Below are positions 12,771-21,519 of a stretch of 64,000 nucleotides of DNA, piece after piece; position 1 is the stretch's first letter; every line of letters starts with the position of its first letter. The DNA lies in the NCBI RefSeq assembly GCF_019320115.1, contig NC_089583.1, forward strand, positions 82,849,928-82,913,927, given 5' to 3'. Origin of the DNA: Miscanthus floridulus. Lineage: Eukaryota > Streptophyta > Magnoliopsida > Poales > Poaceae. The notes beneath the pieces were generated by a model. That model searched no databases. It saw only the letters and a program-made list of their open reading frames with translations, and was not told the DNA's origin. Position numbers and translations under genes: made by a program.

Positions 12771-12853
12771 ATCTTGTACCCGCCGGCGTGGGCAGCAAGA
12801 CTTAGCAAGCGAACGTACTCTCTCCCTCTCACTTGTAAGGCCATCCCCTTCAT

Positions 12854-12862
12854 CTATAAAAG
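12854..12862 (+). promoter_or_regulatory. LTR TATA box
   Basis: CTATAAAAG lies about 390 bp before the LTR end and 80 bp after the promoter-region repeats, a standard place for the TATA box driving retrotransposon RNA. Activity cannot be judged. Confidence 0.6.
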
Positions 12863-13245
12863 GGGATGCGCTCTCTTTCAACTAGATAAGTTGATTCAGA
12901 TCGATCAAGTTTACTAGTACACAACAACAGAAACACCTGGTTCAAACCTTGAGCACACGCTCGAACACATAGCACACAACGGAGCTCCCGTCGCTCTCGA
13001 CCCCTCTGACTAGAGTCCGACTAGGACCTCTTGTACCCCCATCTTTCTCCTTCTCGTTTGTAACCCCACTACAAACTTCGAGCATCTGGGCTTAGGAATA
13101 AAGTCACCTGATCGACTCAAACTGGACGTAGGGCACATTGCCTGAACCAGTATAAACCATGTGTCATTGAGTGCTAGGTCACCTCCGATCACAACGTACG
13201 ACAAAACTACAAATATTTACGTATTGGTCACTTTCTGCACCGACA

Positions 13246-13799
13246 ACTAGGTGAAGGTAGTGGAATTGCTGGAAATGTAGGAGGCAGTGGTTCTAATGTA
13301 CCTGAGAATGCAGAGGGCACTGGTTCTAATAGTTCAGTTGGTTTTATAAGGTATGGTAATTAATTGAGAGCTTATATGGAAAGCTAAAATCGTCCCATTA
13401 TTTTACCTAATGTCCTGTTACTGATTGACATCAGAGCTTGGGCATAAGCGCATTGTTTGGAATACTGGACATAGGAGCGTTAAGGATTTGTGATCTGGAT
13501 TATGGTGGTACAGTGACTAGGAATGTACTTGGAGTTCAATGCTTGGGGAATGAGTTTTCTTCCTACCTCGGGCACACTTTAGATGGTTGCTGTAGTTCTT
13601 ATATGTACTTTTGACATTATTATAGTTTGTATATGCACTTTTGACATTTATTATACAACAATGTTACACTTGCATGGAACTAAACGCTTCAATTTTCATG
13701 AGCTTTTATTGCTTTCGACGCGGCATCATGGGTTTTGGAACCAAGTTGTTAAAGCTGCATTTTGGATATTGAATCAGTTGTTTCTAGAACGTTTTGCAG
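13246..13799. other. Flank of the retrotransposon; probable intron of the SR gene
   Basis: This is AT-rich sequence between the LTR end and the first recognisable SR exon. A short open stretch at 13250-13360 (GEGSGIAGNVGGSGSN) is glycine and serine rich but not identified. ACTAG at 13246-13250 would be the target duplication; its partner is outside the window. Confidence 0.4.
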
Positions 13800-14082
13800 G
13801 ATCACCAGCAAGATCCAAATCTCCAAATGCTTCTGTAAGTTTCCTTCATCATTTTGATAATATTTTTGTTATTTTTGTTGCATAATTTTATATCTGCTAA
13901 AATGTCTATGTAGCCCGCAAATGGTGAAGCAGCAAGCCCCAGGAAGCAGAGTCCAAGCAGGAGCCCATCTGGCTCACGTTCTCCTGATGTAAAATGATTC
14001 TACTCGTATTTTCTGTACTTAATAGCAAACATAGCTGAACTGACAACAATGCGATCAAAATTTGTAGGCGAAACCTGAATAA
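13800..14082 (+). pseudogene. 3' exons of an SR splicing-factor gene (RS domain), gene split from its 5' part
   Basis: Three short exons with proper splice borders join in frame. 13800-13834 (after TTTTGCAG, before GTAAGT) encodes SPARSKSPNAS. 13914-13988 (after TATGTAG, before GTAAAA) encodes PANGEAASPRKQSPSRSP then SGSRSPD. 14068-14082 (after TTTGTAG) encodes AKPE and a stop. The Ser-Arg/Ser-Pro repeats are those of the C-terminal RS tail of plant SR proteins, which help choose splice sites in the nucleus. The RNA-recognition part is not present. A 13 kb retrotransposon sits immediately upstream, so the gene is either interrupted in an intron or this is a stranded fragment. Which SR subfamily is uncertain. 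Confidence 0.75.
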
Positions 14083-14346
14083 AATTAATATGCTGTCGAG
14101 GATTGCAGATGGAGTCCAGAGATCTTTTCTAGATACTTATCCTCCATATTGTTCTAGTTCCATCTTTGTCTTAGCAACAGTACAAGATTCGATGATATTA
14201 ACTATCAATATCAACTTGTATCGATGGACCCCTGTGTTGTCACTGTTGTGTTGAATAGTGCGCTGAAGGGCCCATTTACTTATGCTTAATTTTCTATTAG
14301 TGATTGTTGAATGCATGCTACGTGGATTTGTGCTATGTTGACTATG

Positions 14347-14471
14347 CCCCGTTCGGCTTGCTGAAACTTGGCTGAAAAACACTGTTCTGGCTGAAATGTT
14401 GTGAGAGAAAAATACTGTTCCAGCTGAAAAAAAAAGCTGAACAAGTCAAATATAGGGTAAGCCGAACGGGG
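14347..14471. mobile_element. MITE, CCCCGTTCGGC terminal inverted repeats
   Basis: The 125-bp element starts CCCCGTTCGGCTT and ends AAGCCGAACGGGG, with the internal phrase GTGAGAGAAAAATACTGTTCC. The same internal phrase marks four other copies in this window (16097, 25706, 33762, 37417), so this is one MITE family. It lies just downstream of the SR-gene stop. No clear target duplication was seen. Confidence 0.85.
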
Positions 14472-15009
14472 CCATATCATGTTGTTTTGGATCTCATGCA
14501 TGTTTTCTTCATTTCCGTAATTTATTTGGCGGTTGCTGCAGATTATGCTCAATTTTGCACCATGTGAAACACATAGGTTCGTTGCAATGATGCTGTCCTG
14601 TAATCTTGAGCTTTATTTGACTAGTGAAATAATGCTTCCCAGTAATCTTTAGCTTTATTTGACTAGTGAAATAATGCTGCCCTGTCAGCATAGTTAAACA
14701 GCATATTAATTTACACTGGCGGCGGCAGCGGCAGCGGCGGTGACGGGCGGGCGTTGCACGGAGCAGACAAAGACCGAAGAGGGGGGAGAGTGGAGTGGAC
14801 CGGGCCGTGCGGAGAGGATAAAGACGCCAGGAGCAGGGGAGGTCTTTTTACCTGAGCCTGCTAACTCGGATTTGAGCTGGACAACGGAGTTGACGTGCCA
14901 CATAAGCAAAAATAATAAATGTTTATGGTTTTTATCTCTCTGCTAACTTAAAGCTGTTATTCAAGGAGGTGGTTATGACGGTAAAAATTTAAATATCCCC
15001 CGACTCTCC
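14472..15009. other. Intergenic stretch with a 42-bp tandem duplication
   Basis: Two near-identical copies (14601-14642, 14643-14684) share AGCTTTATTTGACTAGTGAA. Nothing coding was found. From 14720 the sequence is GC- and purine-rich and may be the leader of the DUF295-type gene that follows. Confidence 0.6.
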
Positions 15010-16503
15010 GTGGCGCGCTGGGCTGACCTGCCACCAGATCTCCTCCGCCACATCGGAGACCGGCTCGACCTCAAGTGGTATACCATCGCGCGGGGCGCCT
15101 GCACGACGTGGCGCTGCGCGCCTCGTGCCGCCGTGCCCCGCGCTCCTCGTGTTCGCCGACGACGCCCCCTACGCCGCCTCCCTCCCCACGCGGAGGTCCT
15201 TCGAGCTCACCGCCATCGTGTCGGGGAGCCGCTGCGTCGGATCCAGCAACGGCTGGCTCGCGCTCTCCGTCGCCCTCTCTATCGACCAGACCATCTTCGT
15301 GCTCCTCAACCCCGTCGCAGCCGTGGAGATCCTCCTCCCGCCGCTGATCTACTACGGGCACGAGGACGGGATCCGCCGGGACTGGGTTTCCAAGGTCGTC
15401 TTCACCCCGAGCCCCGCCAAGGACGACTTCGCCGCCGCCGCAATCTGCGATTTAGACAGGATCGCGTACGTCACCGCCGGTGCCAAGAGGTGGGCCGTCA
15501 TGGACCCCGTCCGCCTCACCAGCGAGAAGGACCAGCTCACTGACGTGGTATACACTGACAAAGGTAAGGTCTACTGCCTCACCAAGTGCGGGGACGTTCA
15601 TGTGCTCTGTCTCCCTGAGCGCCGTCGCCGGAAGCCTGCCAACGCCGATGAGGCAGGGCCCTCATTGTCATTGCCAAAGTTCTCTTTTCTCCGGCCGTCG
15701 CCACCTGTTGGACGAGTGACTATTCTACGCTCACGGCGTCTGGAACAACAGAACGATTTTCTAACGGTAGCCCGAACAAGTGATCAGGAGCTATTGATAA
15801 CGCTCATCCGGTACAAGGTGGTTCCACCTGAATTGTCACAAGGACCACACCTAAATGCGCCGGTCACTGTTGAGCCCCTGTTGCCACTGTCTTTGCTCCA
15901 CCTTATGACACCGTCTCTGCGTTCACTAGTGCGAAGAACTTGGTGTTCTGTGAGGGCAATCTGTAGGAACACAAGCTGCACCGTTACTCTGAAGCTGCCT
16001 GCAGGGGGTCAGCACCGTGTCGCGGAAAATGAGATATTGGTGCTGAGGTACTATCCTCAATGTCAGTGTTGCTGCTGGGATGTGGTGAAGGACCTATAGC
16101 CCGATCGGCTGGGGCTGGTTGGCTGGGCTGGCTGGCTAGCCCCCTCACATGAATACTATTTACATGAACCAGCCAGCAGTACTTCTCTCTCACATAAACG
16201 AACCAGTAACGATACGAACCAGCCAACCGGCTAGGAGGTTACTCATTTTTTGAGGGATGCAACAATGCAGTGTCAATGTATGCAGAGGGTGTGGCAGGAC
16301 TGAGAAGCAACTGTGTATACTGGATTGGCGGGCGCGGTAGAGATCAGGACATGGTCTTTGACCTGGAATCTGGGAGGAACACGCCGTGCAGGGCTCCTCA
16401 GGCTGGCCTTTTACCTGGTCATCATCCGCATAGCACAATCTGCTGGTACTTTATGAGCGATGTAAGGAGCATCAACAACAGTAGCAGCAGCAGCAGTGGA
16501 TGA
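15010..16503 (+). pseudogene. F-box/DUF295 (KIB1-4 beta-propeller) protein, broken
   Basis: The N-terminus WADLPPDLLRHIGDRLDL is the F-box-like start of grass DUF295 proteins, which are thought to be substrate adaptors of SCF ubiquitin ligases. A frame change near 15110-15125 leads into SFELTAIVSGSRCVGSSNGW, LLNPVAAVEILLPPL, KVYCLTKCGDVHVL and, after another frame change near 15890, TVSAFTSAKNLVFCEGNL and a stop. VAENEILVLRYYPQCQ follows, then a 134-bp MITE, then in the correct frame GGYSFFEGCNNAVSM, GLRSNCVYWIGGRGRDQDMV and STICWYF, the usual DUF295 end. The apparent start codon is GTG at 15010, not ATG. Lost start, frameshifts, a stop and a transposon all mark a pseudogene. Confidence 0.88.
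16097..16230. mobile_element. MITE inserted in the DUF295 coding frame
   Basis: The 134-bp insert begins TAGCCCGATCGGCTGG and ends CCAGCCAACCGG. It is flanked by CTA at 16094-16096 and again at 16231-16233. Removing the insert and one CTA restores ...VVKDL-GGYSFFEG in frame, so the borders are exact. Its first codon is a stop (TAG). The phrase ACTTCTCTCTCACATAAACGAACC resembles the other MITE copies in reverse orientation. Short 3-bp target duplications are typical of PIF/Harbinger-type MITEs, but the superfamily is not certain. Confidence 0.88.
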
Positions 16504-17509
16504 AGAAAAGTTTATCAGACCTGACTCCTGAGCAAGAGCACGAGCAGTCGTGAGCCACAAGGCCTATAGTTGCTACCCCTTCGAACTCGGAGCAGAAAAC
16601 AGAAATCCAAGGGCAAAATGGGCAGTCATCTTAGCCCTAGCCTTGGGTTAAGGATTTCTTAGTCAAGATCATTTGCATACAACATTGATTTAGCTGCAAC
16701 GTCATGTGGAAGTAACGTTGGTGATCAAGTGGCTGCAAAATGATAGTGGGGCCTGAAGATTGTTGATGATGTAGATAGCTAAAGCTATTTTTGGGCTTAT
16801 GTATCAGTTCTGATGTGGTACTGTAGACTGCAGTAGCAACGTTTCTCTTTAGGTTTGTCGCTGATTTGTTTTTTTTATAATTAAAAGAGAATTGTCGCCG
16901 ATTTGTTAATGCTCCAAGGTTCAGAGACTGTTTGTAGTATTTCTCATTGAGCTCATTTCCAGCTTGTTCTGAAGATATTTTTTTTCCATACTAAATGGAA
17001 ACGGGGTTGCCTAATTTCTAACAGAATACATTGAATCATTCATACATGCACCTTTTTGGTAGAAACAAAAGAAATACGTAGTGGACTCCCAGACTCCCAT
17101 ACAAAATGCGGACATATATATTGCTGCATTAATCCATGTTCAATTCCACTTCTATGTTGGAAGACCCTGAATCTTCTGCTGCTATCCTTTCTTGGGCTCA
17201 GAAATTTGATGATTTAACTTAACTTACTTTTATGTACTCATTGCCTCACCCTCAAAATACCCTGTATGTCCCAGAACATGACATATTTATAAAAGTTCAG
17301 GCTGGTAATCACCTGCCGTGGTTTTCATTAAAAATAAAAGACTTCCACTACTATCTGCTAAAATAGTAACATTTATTTCTATGAAATGAAAAACTCAAAG
17401 CATGTTTGAGTTCCAATACAACAAAGATAATACAAATATGTGGGGGAATTGTTCTCCGTGATTTCCTCCAAAAAAGACCAGTGATACAACAATCAAATAT
17501 GATAGATGA
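16504..17509. other. 3' flank of the DUF295 pseudogene, no gene seen
   Basis: AT-rich sequence without convincing ORFs; the first few hundred bases are probably the former 3' UTR. No repeat borders were recognised. Confidence 0.4.
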
Positions 17510-17688
17510 CTACTTCGGAAGCGGTGTGTTTGCATGTATCCAAGAATAGCGCTCCAAGGCTGGGTAAACACTTGGAGCTGCTGCTTCGCATGTAGGTACT
17601 GCATCTGAAATCTCTATCAGGTCATCCTTAGTTAGCTTAATTCTTACAGAAAAGATGTTACTGCTCAGGTTCTTCAGCTTTGTAGTTC
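17510..17688 (-). pseudogene. Orphan last exon of an aldo-keto reductase gene
   Basis: Read on the - strand after an acceptor ACAG (17689-17692), the exon gives GTTKLKNLSSNIFSVRIKLT, then DDLIEISDAVPTCEAAAPSV and YSWIHANTPLPK with a stop at 17510-17512. This matches the C-terminal exon of plant aldo-keto reductases of the perakine reductase / auxin-induced group, where PGTTK and LT..DL.EI...P are NADPH-binding-side motifs. No earlier exon with the barrel or the Asp-Tyr-Lys-His active site was found upstream (right side) in the window, so it is a stranded exon copy. Confidence 0.8.
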
Positions 17689-17692
17689 CTGT

Positions 17693-18479
17693 GGTCAGAG
17701 ACAGTTTAGAAAACATTAGGTTCCTTCAAGCGTAGCACCAAGCATATAATGCAAGTTGCAAGCTATCTCAAACTACCCTTCCTGAATACTGAAACGCAAA
17801 TACTAACTATGACTCCTGATGGTTTTTAGCATGGGGATTTTTTGGAAGGTTTATTCAAAGTTGTTGGGTTTGAAAGTCAGGAATGCCTAACTTAACTGAA
17901 CAAGATATACTACACTGCCATTTATTATGATATTACGCACTTTCCAACTTCATCTATGTTTATTATGATACTGCTTATGGTGTCATTTATGGTATTACCC
18001 TTGCGCTGGCTCCAGCTACCTTTGACAACTTTGATACCATGATTTCATATGCCTTCATCTTTGGAGGGTCTCTTTACTATGGGGTGACCCTTCTCCTCTT
18101 TCAGGTTCTGAAGTAATGATACCATGATCTTTTTAAACCAATTGTTGCTATAGGTGAATAAAGTATAATGCAAACTAATTTTCCCTGTATTCCTTCCAGC
18201 AAGCAATAGATGGTAAATTATTCACTTAAAGAATCACTTAGGCAGGTACCAAAGGGGGGAGTGGTCTCGGTCTATAATACTAATCCAGAGCCAAGGCTTG
18301 AGCGGCGGATCGATCCACATTCCCTGCTCACCCGCTAACTGTAGGATCTAGGATGAAGTGATGTGGGCCGTTTAATTCCAAGTTGGTTCGTATCTTGTCC
18401 GTTAATCCACAAACCTGGTGCTCAACCTTTTGCTTTAAGTGTTGTAAAACATAGATATTTCCTTCTGTCAGTTGCAGGT
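17693..18479. other. No gene recognised
   Basis: AT-rich sequence between the orphan exon and the first repeat unit. No further aldo-keto reductase exon and no transposon borders were found. Confidence 0.4.
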
Positions 18480-19640
18480 GTAGCTTACTGTCGACAAATC
18501 TATTAATGGAACATAGATCCTTTCGGCACGGTCTTCATTTTGTCAGGTGACCTATGCTTGCCCTGTGATCAGCATTCTTATTTACTGATGGAACAAGTCC
18601 CTAGTCTAGTTTGCTATTTTTATCAACTTCTCATAATGTCAGTTCAATTAACATCATTTTACCTATAGCATTTTCCAGATCTCCGGATATTGGACAAAAA
18701 AAGGAACAAAAGACAAGAAGCTTTCTGCAGCCTTTTGACCAGACCATTTGCTTGTATAAAATGTCTTTGAGCCAAAAAAAAAAAACTTGCAAATGAGCTA
18801 CAGGTTTGAGGAAAACAGTTCTGATTACTATTTTGTATGGTCGCTACTGTTACATTATATAGGTTTCCTGAAAGAGCATTTTAAAACAACAGCAGATTAT
18901 TTTCTTGCAAAGAAGTACTCTGCGCACTCCTGGACAGTAAACCTGAAACTGTGCCCAGTTGCCAGTTTGTGACATCTGGAGAAGTTCAAGAGCTGCTGGG
19001 AGAAGGTTCGGGGGCTGGCAACAAGACCAGAAAAGTTATCGTAACTGGTTCCTCCTGATGGTTTGCCCTCGACAAGCCTTGGAGGGAAACAGCGAACAGA
19101 TGGTGATGACACCCCGGGATCAAGCTTTCTTCTCTATGTTGTTGCTGGAAGTCAGTTTAAGTCTGCCGAGTCTAATCAATGGCGACTGATGTGTGTGCTG
19201 AGCAGTGTTTTGCTCTTGCCCTCGTCCTCGTGTGAGAGAATGCTGAGCAAAAACTATGTAAAACGCTTACTAAAGTTGGTCTTTTGCAATGCAGTACTAG
19301 AGGGCTGTGTTTTTTTTTGGCCTTGGAACTCTAAAAAAAACACATCATGGCACTCTGTGTAGCTTGCATCCTTGTCTGGGGCATGTTATTGTTTCACTTC
19401 TGAATGCATGATATTCTAGTGGTTCATATTTCAGTTACGTACTTTATGTTCAACGAGCCCCTGAAATTTCATCTGTCATCAGGTTTCCAGCTGAAGCTTG
19501 TCTGCAAAGTGTGATCCAGCATTCTTGCCAGGTGGTAAGTTTTTCGTACCTGTGACCCAGCATCCCTGTGCACATGTAGATACAAACCTTGATTTTGGCG
19601 GAGGAACTGTCCTGTCGCATGATGGCACTTTGCGAGTAGC
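18480..19640. repeat. Degenerate repeat unit, copy A
   Basis: This copy shares ordered blocks with 24038-26160: TTTTGTCAGGTGA.CTATG.TTGCCC (18540), GTCAGTTCA..TTTTACCTATA (18636), ACCAGACCATTTGCTTGTATA (18740), GTTCTGATTACTATTTTGTATGG (18818), GAATGCATGATATTC (19402) and CCAGCATCCCTGTGCACAT (19557). An exon-like open stretch lies inside at 18975-19190 (SGEVQELLGEGSGAGNK and, in another frame, GDDTPGSSFLLYVVAG). I cannot identify a protein. It may be an old duplicated gene or an undescribed transposon. Confidence 0.6.
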
Positions 19641-19651
19641 TTGCATTCTTA

Positions 19652-20082
19652 AGGTTCGTTTGGCTGCACTCATCTCCACCTCAATCCACATATATTGGGG
19701 TGGATTGAGGTGGAAATTAAACTAACCTATACCTTTATCCACTTCCACCATATGCAGATTGAGGTGTGTACACTGGTGGAGCCAAGGGAGGCTGGCAGGG
19801 GCCATGGCCCCCCCCAATGTTTCACAACAAAAAAAATTAGTAGTATAATTTAATATTTTTTTGTTTATATTAAGAGGGAGATTATATAAAATTCTTGTCA
19901 TATATACCTATTAATATCTTATAGATAATATAATCATACAAAACACAACTAGATAATAAAATTATCGCAATGAAAAAGACCTAGCCGGTCCCCCTAAGTA
20001 TAATTCCTGACGGCCGGACCCCCTCTGAGTATAAATTCCTGGCTCCGTCACTGAGTGTGTACGAGTGCATCCAAACAAACCC
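19652..20082. mobile_element. Tourist-like MITE, carrying a second MITE inside
   Basis: Ends AGGTTCGTTTGGCTGCACTC (left) and GAGTGCATCCAAACAAACCC (right) are inverted copies with 17 of 20 matches, flanked by TTA at 19649-19651 and 20083-20085. TTA/TAA duplications are the signature of Tourist/PIF-Harbinger MITEs. Without the nested insert the element is about 140 bp. Confidence 0.8.
19771..20053. mobile_element. hAT-type MITE nested in the Tourist-like MITE
   Basis: The 283-bp AT-rich element has ends CACTGGTGGAGCCA and TGGCTCCGTCACTG. It is flanked by GGTGTGTA (19763-19770) and AGTGTGTA (20054-20061), an 8-bp duplication with one mismatch, as expected for hAT elements. It has no coding capacity. 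Confidence 0.82.
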
Positions 20083-20138
20083 TTACGTGGGACATGCACT
20101 CTTGCCCCTGGTTGTGCATCAGGGGTCATACCAGCGCC

Positions 20139-20214
20139 ATGTTCTGTGCTACGGTATCAGCATTAGTGTTCCGTGGATGTTCTGTGCTACGGTATCAGCA
20201 TTAGTGTTCCGTGG
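20139..20214. repeat. Perfect 38-bp tandem duplication
   Basis: Two identical adjacent copies (20139-20176, 20177-20214) starting ATGTTCTGTGCTACGG. A recent local slippage event, since there are no differences. Confidence 0.9.
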
Positions 20215-20259
20215 AAGGTGCTTCTACTGCGTATTGTGTGTCGATGATAAATTGAGATA

Positions 20260-21018
20260 GCTGATGTGAAACAAGCAGTTTGTGAGCTGCTTTGAGCCTT
20301 TGACTCAGAATCAAAATCCTTTTAAAACAATCGGTACTAACAGACATCCTGAAACCGAACGATGCATCCATCGTTTCACATACAATCGATAAGTACAAGG
20401 AAAAAGCTAGGATTACAAGCTCTAGATTGATCTAAATATACCAAATTGTATGAGTAGCTTTTAACAATCTCCAGCTTAAATGTTGAAAATCCCACAAAAA
20501 TTCAGCTTTCGCAGCTTCTAACTAGTTAATTTTACTCACTCCATTCCTAAATATATAACCTTTAAAAAAACAAATATATGACGTTTTAATTAGCTTTTAC
20601 TAATAAGAAAAATAAAATCTATAATCCATATTTTTACTCTAACTTTCCTTCATCCAAAATAACTGTACCCTTAATTTATTAAGTTTGATCAAATATATCC
20701 AAAAAATATACTAATAATTATGATACATAATAAATGCTATTACATTAATAATGAAATATGTTTTTATAATAAATATATTAGAAGATAAAAATGATAATAA
20801 TATTTTTATACAAATCTAGGTGTGCTATTAGTATTTTGGAACGGGAAAAATGTCTACACAGCCTCTCACGCGCGTTCCGCATTTCCATGCTTGGTTTGCC
20901 TTGCCAATCTACGCAAAACAACCAGCAATCTCCGAGCTCCAGACTTCCAAAGTTGGTCGCTGAATCTCATTCTCATCGGCGCTCCCCGATTCACCCAGCG
21001 GCATCGGAGAACGAGTCC
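20260..21018. other. AT-rich upstream region of the small membrane-protein gene
   Basis: From about 20530 the text CTCACTCCATTCCTAAATATATAACC resembles a Stowaway-type MITE end, but no matching opposite end was found. The last 150 bp become GC-richer and should hold the leader of the gene at 21019. Confidence 0.4.
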
Positions 21019-21519
21019 ATGGAAGCCCATCCGACCTGCCCCGCCATCCCTCCTGGTCCAATCGCGGCACCACAGCCGCCACCCTCCACCACCACCACCA
21101 CCCCGCCGCCCCCAATCGCTGCACCACAGGAGCCAGCCGCCACCGTCGCCGTCACCACTGTACGCTCTCCCCACCCCGCGCGTTTCGCATTCCTCGTCGT
21201 CGCCGCGCTCATGTCCGCGTCGTGGTTCGTGGAGCCGTTCGCGGCGGCGGCCGCCGACCTCCGCGTGCCGTGGCCCGCCGTCGTGGCCACCCTCGTCTGC
21301 TTCGCCGCGTTCTTCTGCGCATCCGTCCTCCTCTTCGGGTCCTTCTTCATGCTCCGGCCGCCGCCCGGCGCCGCCGCTGTCATGCCTGCACAGTGGAAGG
21401 GGGTCAGGGCCGTCGCCGCCGTCTTCGCCGCGGTGGTGGTTGGGGTCGCCACCTGCCTTGTTGCCGCCGGCGCATCCGCGGATGTGTATGTCGGTATGCA
21501 CCAGCTCGTTGCTGAATAG
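21019..21519 (+). CDS. Small membrane protein with proline-rich N-terminus, unknown function
   Basis: A 166-residue single-exon ORF starting at ATG 21019. The frame is open further upstream, but AT-rich codons and a missing leader argue for this start, which matches the switch to GC-rich coding sequence. Residues 1-45 are rich in Pro, Ala and Thr (IPPGPIAAPQPPPSTTTTT). About 50-72, 83-105 and 128-152 are three hydrophobic, probably membrane-spanning segments (FAFLVVAALMSASWF, VVATLVCFAAFFCASVLLFG, VAAVFAAVVVGVATCLVAAG), and RPPPGAAAVMPAQWKGVR forms a polar loop. It ends ADVYVGMHQLVAE. I do not recognise the family. It looks intact, with strong G/C at third positions as in many grass first exons. 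Confidence 0.7.
   Translation: MEAHPTCPAIPPGPIAAPQPPPSTTTTTPPPPIAAPQEPAATVAVTTVRSPHPARFAFLVVAALMSASWFVEPFAAAAADLRVPWPAVVATLVCFAAFFCASVLLFGSFFMLRPPPGAAAVMPAQWKGVRAVAAVFAAVVVGVATCLVAAGASADVYVGMHQLVAE

Larger units (their letters stand above)
1..13245 (+). mobile_element. Decayed Ty3/gypsy retrotransposon, Tat/Retand type, 5' end outside window
   Basis: Remains of gag, aspartic protease, reverse transcriptase, RNase H and integrase follow in Ty3 order on the + strand from 474 to 8988, then a long non-coding stretch and an LTR ending ...CACCGACA at 13245. Gag wording (NPGIWLEDFWLACRAGG, GNFQGTYVRPGNSWDLKS) and the protease DGGSGLN box are typical of grass Tat/Retand elements. The reading frame is broken by many stops and frameshifts, so it cannot make its own proteins. 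The 5' LTR lies left of the window. A 3.6 kb solo LTR sits inside the integrase region (4797-8386). Element class is well supported; the exact family name is not determined. Confidence 0.9.
12400..13245 (+). mobile_element. 3' LTR of the Tat/Retand element (left border not resolved)
   Basis: The right end ...TTTCTGCACCGACA at 13245 is the usual 3' terminus of grass LTRs of this type, and the host-like sequence starts right after it. A TATA box with a short leader lies inside. The left border could not be placed because the partner LTR is outside the window and no clear polypurine tract was seen; 12400 is a rough value. Confidence 0.6.

Noticed and set aside
20530..20815. Possible Stowaway MITE
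   Set aside because: Only one end resembles the consensus; no TA-flanked mirror end seen.
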